A DNA stretch of 64,000 nucleotides, taken from assembly GCA_013397695.1 (NCBI GenBank), contig VYZI01000083.1, forward strand, positions 620,001 to 684,000, written 5' to 3'. Every line of letters starts with the position of its first letter. The stretch's first letter is position 1. The notes beneath the pieces are model-generated. The model saw nothing but the letters and a program-made list of their open reading frames with translations. It was not told the origin of the DNA and did not search any database. Made by a program: the position numbers and the translations under genes. Source of the stretch: Centropus unirufus. Lineage: Eukaryota > Chordata > Aves > Cuculiformes > Centropidae. This document shows, in pieces, positions 56,691 through 64,000 of this stretch.

Positions 56691-59171
56691 TGTTCTGTGG
56701 TAATTTGTGAGGGATCACAAGTGGGACATCTGTCCCAATGGATATTCCATGCCACATGCTCCATGTTTAAAGCTGAGGGAGAATTGGAAAAAGCAACAAG
56801 TAAACGATCTCATTGCAATAACATGGAAGCTTGATAGGAAGTGTTGAATAGGATGGTGTGTGTTACTGAAATTAAGTTCCTGTTGCAGGTGAAATTCTTT
56901 TAGTCCTAGCTCCTTTTTAACTCTATTTTCCAGTATTGACTATAAATATCTATTACCAATGTATATCGCCAGTCTTCCTTGCACTTGTGTAATTTAGGGA
57001 TGGGAAGGGTGATATATAGGAATTTCATAGACTTAACAGGAATGTCAACATCTAAAAAAGGACCTTAAATATGAAAAAACTCACTTTTCACAGAGTACAT
57101 AACTCAGTGACAGCAAACATGATTGCAGTAGACTTTTTTACAGTCCATTACAGACCCATGAAAGTCTCATGACTGTTTTCATTCTGATTTAAGAGGCTAG
57201 AATTTCCTCAACCACCACCACCCCCTCCTCCCAATTTATAAAACTTCTCCAGAGAGTGGGAGTGTATCCTGATAGGAATTAATTGCTATGAATTAAAGGA
57301 ACAAGCGTGCAGCCTCCACATATTATATCAGCACTCAGAACAGACACCAAAGATTTTTATGAGAAGGAAATTACATTTGAAGTACTCTCAATATTCATAA
57401 TCTCTTAGGCTCTCTCCAAATCTGGGTACGGTGTTATTTTAATGGCGTGCAGCGATTGGTTGTGCGGAGGAGGTAAAATTGGTTTGTCACAGATCCAGAA
57501 GTGATAAAGCTGATTCTGAATTGGAGATTAAGGCCTTGTGGGGGAAATGACAGTTTTCTTTAATAGGAGTAATATTTAACGCAGTCATGCTAATTCATTT
57601 TTGGTTTTATGTGCTTGTTCTGCTCCAGCCAGGTACATCAGAGGTCAAACGCTCTGAGGCAGAGCTTCTGAAGGATTTGTTCCATGCTTAAGCTTCCCCA
57701 GAACTGAAAGCCCCTCTGTAAGTATGAACAAAACTCATGGCTATTTGTAGTCAGCTTCAAACCTGCAATAACCTGTAATCCTGAACGGCTTGCAGAGCGT
57801 GAGTGATGAGCCTCCAGCCCAGGGAAGGAGCAGGAACAGATTGGGTCTTCACAAATGGTTGCTGTAAATAATGGCCTAAAACACCAGTTGAACCTGCACA
57901 CCTGGATCTGTTGCTCGTCCTCTCCCAAAGGAAACCCATCTGTGCCAAGGGCTTTTCTGACCATTTAGTCCACGTGAAAGTTCTCAGTGCACTCAGAAGG
58001 AGGAATGTTGGATGTTGATGAAGAGAAATTCATCCACTGGGCTCATACTAATTTTAAGATTAAGGACTAAAATTCACTAGATTCAGGGAAAAAACAGGCA
58101 AACATGTCCTGGGGAGTGAGAGCACAGAGAAGTCATCTGGTCAGGTACTAGAATTTTGTTTTTCTTTTTTTGCCATTCCACCAGGCCCAATGGTAGGAGG
58201 CAATGAACACTAGTCTAGAATAAATGAGGACAATCCCACAGTAAGAAAAGGAAATTTTCTCTAAATTCACACACACTCAAAGACAGAGCAAGGTAGAACT
58301 TCAGCTCTATCAGCCATATTAATATTTTACTGCCGTTACACATTCACACAGATGCCAAGATGTTTTATGTTGCCAAATGGTTCTTTTATTTTGCAGCACA
58401 TGTTGTGCTTTCTTTTTTAGAGGTGAACACATCTGCTCTGACTTCCTCCGATATCCATTTTTCCTTCCCTGCAATTTGGGCTATGAAGATTACAAAGCCA
58501 TAAATCAGAACCGTAGCAAATAGAAAGGGCCTGATGTACAAATGCAGGGAATCTTCACCTTTTCACATGCAAGAAAGCTGGGAATACTTGGCTTTGTAGG
58601 GTAGCATTTCCTGACCTTTGCAGGAGAGGCTTCCATGGAGAGCAATGGGAAAAAGCTAAGTCTATTTTCCCGATGTTTCTGGCTGTCAGATGAGGACGGA
58701 GTCTAGGAGCTTCTACTGAACTCTAAATTGTGCTTATGAGAGAGCAGAGCAGGAGACCTGATGGGGGTGGGTTTTGTTCGTATCCAGCTGGGCTCTCTCC
58801 GTTTCTCCTGGAGACTGATTCCCAACTTGCCACCAGAAGAATGCGAGCTGAATGTACAGAAATCGCTGTATTGCAAAACACCCAAGTGTTGCTTGAAAGC
58901 AAACACCTTCTGTTATTTCTTTTCTGTTCCTTCAGCCATTTCACGCTGTTGAATCTTTGCTACTGTAGCACTTTTGAGGGACAGAGGGAAGGTCGCTCTT
59001 GGAGAGGACTGAGCAGACTGGGGAAAAATCATCAAAATCTGGCTGTGGCTTTCAGGGGTTTGCAGAGAATTGCTGGGAAAACTGACAGAGTTCATCTTTT
59101 TACTAACTTCATGTGTGGAGTGAGTTGATTGGTAAGCTCAGAAGGGTCTTGGTAGATCAAAGACCTTCTCC
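56691..59171. other. Unique non-coding stretch
   Basis: No gene or transposon is recognised. A G-rich block at about 57410-57600 carries a GATTGG (inverted CCAAT) and little else of note. Overlapping open frames at 58700-59128 lie on both strands and show no known domain. Confidence 0.5.
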
Positions 59172-59542
59172 AGGTCCTTTAGCCTCGAGAAGAGGAGTCT
59201 GAGGGGAGACCTCATCCCTGCCTCCAACTGCCTAAAAGGAGGGTGTGGACAGGTGGGTGCTGGGCTTTTCTCCCAAGGGACAGGGGATAGGACGAGGGGG
59301 AATGGCCTCAAGCTGTGCCAGAACAAGTACATATTGGACATCAGGAACAAACTCGTCACTGAAAGGGTCCTCAGACCCCGGCAGAGGCTGCGCAGGAAGG
59401 GGATAGAATCCCCATCGCTGGCGGCGTTTAAAAAATGGGCAGATGAGGTACTTAAGGATATGGTTTTAGTGGCACAGAGGTACAGTTGGACTCGTGATCT
59501 CAGAGGTCTTTTCCAGTCTGGTGATTCTATGATTCTATGATC
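59172..59542 (+). mobile_element. CR1 LINE fragment (ORF2 end plus 3' UTR)
   Basis: It begins near 'tttagcctcgagaagagga'. It continues through 'gaggggagacctcatccc', 'cttttctcccaagggacag', 'aatggcctcaagctgtgcc', 'tcactgaaagggtcct', 'aatccccatcgctgg' and 'ctcagaggtcttttccag', and ends in two ATTCTATG octamers. A 95-codon plus-strand frame (59253-59540) is a relict of ORF2. The 'ctcagaggtcttttcca' ending matches that of the 44818-45243 copy in reverse complement, which indicates a shared subfamily. Confidence 0.92.
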
Positions 59543-62500
59543 ATGATCATGGTTTATCTATGATTAATAACTTAATTGTTAAAAATGCATAATGAAATGC
59601 TACAGTGACATGCAAAAGATTATTTAATTTTCCAGCATAGTTTATGTAATGGCACCTCCATCTCAATGGTACATCCTCCTCTTTTGCAAGTTTATCTTGA
59701 GATTCTCACCCTTTTGTCCATAAAATTAAGATATCCCTTTCTTTTCTTAGTTTTCTGTTGTTACAGTCAGCCCTTTCCATATTTGTATTCTTATAGAAAC
59801 ATTCTCTTCTCCCGTGGAGGTTTTAGAAGCTTTCCAAGGTGTTCTGCATCCTTTTGCTCTGTCTGCTGTCCTATGAAGACTTATAAAATGGGCAGATATT
59901 GGTGTAGCCTGTCCATATGAAGCCACTAACAAAAGTAAAATATTAACATAAAATTGTTATGATTTCAGGAAAGAATAACATCTCCATCCAGGGCTGCTGC
60001 TTGCTGCTAAATACTAATGCCAGTAGCCCCTGGCTGTTTTTATTGTAGCTGGTTGTTTACATTTGGATCTTTACTGGAGAAATGCAGTAGGAACTGGAGG
60101 TTTTTTCCCCCATAATGCCTCGAGTTAGAATTAAAGTTACAGCCGTCTGAGCAGGAGTTAATTCATTCTGCTATTAAGCCTTCAGTTACATTGAGGCTTT
60201 ATCATTCACTGCTAATAAATGGTATTTATAGTTGGCATATACCTCCTGCAGCAACAATAACAAATGTGTTGCCTGAGATAACCTACTTTATATAGCTTTT
60301 AAAAGGTACTTTTCATTCAAGTTTCACAATTTGAAAAGTTCATTATAAACCTCTTGAATCCTCCAAGGACTGAAACAATGCATGAAGCTGGATGTTTAAA
60401 GTGCAGACCAGATTTTGAGAAGGGCTCAGAAAAGCCCACAAGAGCGATCTGATACTTGAGTATGCTGAGCACACGGCAGCTCCTAATGTGAGACTTAGAT
60501 CTCGGCTCTCAAAAGAGTTCAGAAGAACCTTGTGAGCTGAGAGCTTTTGAAACACTGGCCATGTCGCAGCAAGCGCTGCTGGGGACTTTACACTCCTCAA
60601 AATCTGCTAAGGCTGGCTTTGATTTCTCTGAGTCTTAAGCACTTTTCAATGTCTAGACCTAAACAAAGATCAGTGCTTTATGTGGGATTATTTCCTTTTA
60701 TCTAGGAAGATCATTATCCCATCCTTTCCTATAATTAAATAAAAAATAAAGAAATGCATGGCATGATGCAAGATGCCTCCCAGGTTATGAGAACAGGGCA
60801 ATATTCTTCCGACTGCCCTGGACCCTCCCTTGTCTTGGAAGCCAGCCAGAACAGGGTGGTCAGTTCTGCTGAGTCAGCACAGCTGAGAATCCTCCTTGAG
60901 CAAAGGTGACGTTGGGAATACCTGCATTCCTTCTGGACCTTACCCTCAGCAGCACTCGGTGCAGCTGAGGGTAAAAACAAGGAGGGGCTGTGACTCGGTG
61001 ATGAGGTGGGAGGAGAATTCTGTTCCAAAGGTGCCTTCCACTCTGTAAGTAATTCTCACATCCTTCCACGTTGCCAGAGTCTGGGGTTTGTGGGAGTTTA
61101 ATCCAGCTGAGAAAACAAAGAACTTGTGCGCCAGGCAGAGAAAGGACTGAATGGGATGGAAACTTCTGAAAACACACAAAAATGCAGCAAACCCAGACAA
61201 AAGGTAAATCCCTGACGGTTCCCTGTGGAACCCAAGTGTGGTGAGTTATCTACCACTTTTGCAGCCCTAGGCCAGAAAAGCTGCACCTGTGGGCAGCTGG
61301 GCCGGACACCTCGTGTGTCATTTGTAGTTAGAATCATACTGTGTGTGTCGGATAAAAAGCAGAGACAGAATTTTGGTAAAGAGCTCAAGCCCTGGTCTTT
61401 GCTCCCTCTGCTAGTGAGGATTTCATTGGGATGATTCCGCTTACCACTGCCTGCTTCTGCTGCGAATCTGTACTGAAATGTCATGTTGGAGGAGCTGCCT
61501 ATTGATGGAAACTTAAATTAGCATTAAGGAGCAGCCACAGACTTTGCAAGATAATCTGGCTTTATTTGTGCCTTCCCTTCCTGGCTTCTGTGTGTATATA
61601 TCTTATTACCAGGGAAAATGACTTTCTTTGTGCTGCCCTTTAGAACTGCGAACAAATTACACGACTCCATTGAATGAAGAGTAGCACAGAGATTAAACAT
61701 CGAGGGTGTCAGCCTGCTGAAAGTTTGTGTGCTAAACAGCCAGAGAAAGCTTTGAAAGGGATGCCAGGGAGGGAGATACTGAGTTAATCTTAGTACTGCA
61801 TATGGCACTGTAAGGGCTGCAATCTGAGGGAGATGCGCTCCATCAGACCAGGGAAAAGCAAGTTTTGTACCTTTTGGAAGCAGCACTGGGGAGTCACTTG
61901 CTGGTACACAAACACTTCTTGGTGCTGGGGCTCATTCTGAATTCAGAGCAGCACAGTTGGGATCCTGGGAGGAGCAATGGAATGTGTGTGTGGGAGCATG
62001 GATAGTTAAGCTTGAAAAATCTAGTTTGATTAAATGCAACATACAGTGCTGCTGAGGATATCGTTCATGTTTGCAGCAGCAGGACAGGGGTTTCCTTGTT
62101 GCCTTTTTCTTTTGCAAATCCCATTAATATTTAGGGCCGGGTTTGCTGGTGGTGAGAACTGGGACATCTCTGTGATATTGGGAGCTGCCATCGGGTGGGG
62201 TGAGATCAAGGTTTGATCTCGGGGTCATTGCAGCTGGGACAACAAGGTGGAAAACTTGTTTCTGGCCTCTCTGGGGTTTGGGAGTGAAGCGCTAATACTG
62301 TGCATTTCCTTTTGTCCCGCAGTTTTGTCCCGTTGGTTTCTCAGGGGCTGAGGTTGATGCTTCGTGACTGCTGTGCTTGTAATTAGCAAAGCACCCCAGA
62401 TGATTTCTACCAGCATCCTGCAAACAGATGCATTGTCATAAGTGCTATGCATTTGCAACTGGCACAGTGTAGTGACCAATATTTGGCTTCAGACTCTGCA

Positions 62501-64000
62501 TTTCAAGCCTTGATGTAGGAGACAAAGCACTAGGGAAGTTTGATTGACTTGCTAGTCATTACTGCTTTCAAAGGGTTGGCGGGTTTGTTTGTTTGTTTGT
62601 TTGATTTTTACATCAGACTTCTTTGTTCTACCACCTGGGCTGGGTTATTTATTGAAAGAGCTGCATGCAGAGATGTTAAATTCCAGGGAAAACTCAGTGA
62701 TCCAACATCATCCTCTATTAGGTAACAGTTGAATGCACTGCCATTATGGGAACTTAAGCACAAGTATATCTATTTTTTCCTGGGGAAAAGATTTAGCTTT
62801 CTGGGTCATCCTTGTGTGCAGGCAAACTGTGTTTTTCTCCTTTTGCTGTGAAACACTCGAGCTTTCAGAAGTGTGGGTGGGAAGTCCTGCCAGTTTTAAT
62901 AACACTGTTCCAATACTGATGTGTGTGAACAGGCAGTACCTTAATGCTTTAATAGTTGTCAGTCGTTAGGGTCTTGATGAGTCCTTTGGGGTCCTGATGA
63001 ATATGTAGGTAGCTTTAATGCAAAAAAACCACCCCAAATTGCATGTTTCCAGCAGCTGGCATCTCAGCAATTCCGTTGAGATGTAATAGATGTTTTGTTT
63101 TCAAAAACAGTTAGAATTTATAAAGCAAAAGACAATCTGTTAATTTATGTTTCCTGAATACATTCTGCGACTGAAGTCGGTGCTTCTCCAGAACCCATGA
63201 CTGCTTGTGGAACTTCTAATAACACGTTGTGGTAATGATAACAATCACTCCTGTTTAACCAGGCTGTATCTGTCAGGTGGCTGCTTGTCTGAAGTTGTAC
63301 GGATGCTTGAGCTGTGCGGAATGCTGCAAAAGGTCTGGAATCCAAAGTGATGGGCAAGGCTGAGTCCAAGAACTCCAACACTTGTGTTCAGCTGTGCTAA
63401 TAATAATTGTTCCCGAGTGTTGTGTTTCCATCCCATAAACCCTCAGGAGTCCCTACTCTGCACGGAAACTTATCCAGCATGACCCCAAATCAGTTAGAGA
63501 CCAGTAGAGTGTTTGTGTTTGTATTGGAGCTGGGAAACAATTTCCAGTTTTTAAATGAAACGTGGTCCTTTGGAAAAGACCATCTCCTCTTTATGGATGT
63601 TTCACATGGTTTCAGTTGGTCTGTAAATTGTTTTTTTAAAAAGATAAATTTTTGGATTAAATTTAGCTGCACTTGTATTGCAAGTGTGCAACCTAATAGG
63701 AATTAGCTAAGTTTCAAACAACTGAATTTTATTCCAGGTATAATAAAATACAACACTGTATCCAAAAGATATTTCTGCATTTTTTTAATTAAGAAAAGTT
63801 ACAGGGTTTCATGTGAATTGGATTCTGGCCAGGCGTTCTGCATTTTCTCAGCTATCCAAAACAAACTGTAATGAGGTAGCTGAGAGATGATCTCCTTGAT
63901 GCCCATCAGGACATTTGCATGGATTCAAGGACTTTTATCTGAGGTTCTAGTATGGAGTGTGTGACTTATCCTAGCATTTAGCTGTTGGCAAGTGACTTCT
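59543..64000. other. Unique non-coding stretch to window end
   Basis: No CR1, LTR or confident gene is seen. A small (GTTT)5 microsatellite sits at 62583-62602. A TAAT-rich repeat-free block lies at about 60110-60340. Several short ORFs overlap on both strands at 60735-61484, a region of slightly higher GC. No splice-supported gene is visible. Confidence 0.5.
62583..62602. repeat. (GTTT)5 microsatellite
   Basis: Five perfect GTTT units are seen in a T-rich context. Confidence 0.9.

Noticed and set aside
59253..59540. 95-codon plus-strand frame
   Set aside because: Relict of CR1 ORF2 and 3' UTR.
1..64000. Bacterial or phage features, CRISPR arrays, rRNA or tRNA genes
   Set aside because: No spaced identical repeats, no operon-like gene packing, and no rRNA or tRNA-like sequence noticed by eye. 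The CR1 and LTR content marks this as bird nuclear DNA. A tRNAscan or Infernal run would be needed for small RNAs.

Overview
This window looks like non-coding DNA from a bird nuclear genome: an intron, a gene desert, or a mixture of the two. The main evidence is eight 5'-truncated CR1 LINE fragments. Several end in the CR1-type ATTCTATG/ATTCTGTG octamer repeats, without a poly(A) tail. There is also one avian-type endogenous-retrovirus solo LTR. Base composition is AT-rich and CpG-poor. No long coding sequence is present: the only open frames above about 200 codons run through an 825-base assembly gap, and the longest remaining one ends inside a CR1 fragment.

Layout. 1-5.3 kb is unique AT-rich sequence with one GC-rich pocket (about 3.94-4.13 kb). 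5.3-7.3 kb is repeat-rich, with two short CR1 3' ends in opposite orientation, a probable LTR remnant and an AT-rich TTATT-type tract. 7.3-20.0 kb is unique sequence with short structured motifs, ending in a TTCCC pentamer repeat that runs into the assembly gap (20038-20862). 20.9-31.0 kb is unique. 31.1-32.2 kb holds two CR1 copies placed tail to tail. 37.8-38.1 kb holds a minus-strand CR1. 39.6-40.3 kb is an AT-rich, repeat-free block that looks like a conserved regulatory element. 42.1-42.6 kb is the solo LTR. 44.8-45.2 kb is a minus-strand CR1. 45.2-55.9 kb is unique. 55.9-56.7 kb holds the longest CR1 copy, and 59.2-59.5 kb holds a plus-strand copy related to the 44.8 kb one. The rest, to 64.0 kb, is unique sequence.

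I cannot name a host gene or locus. A few short open segments have good-looking splice sites on both sides, or an acceptor followed by an ORF and a poly(A) signal. They are listed in the findings as weak exon candidates, because such arrangements also arise by chance in 64 kb. Nothing here supports a prokaryotic-type system, CRISPR array, rRNA or tRNA, and I did not find a clearly novel biological system. The items most worth checking are the regulatory-looking block at 39.6-40.3 kb, the splice-flanked segments, and the CR1 inverted pair.
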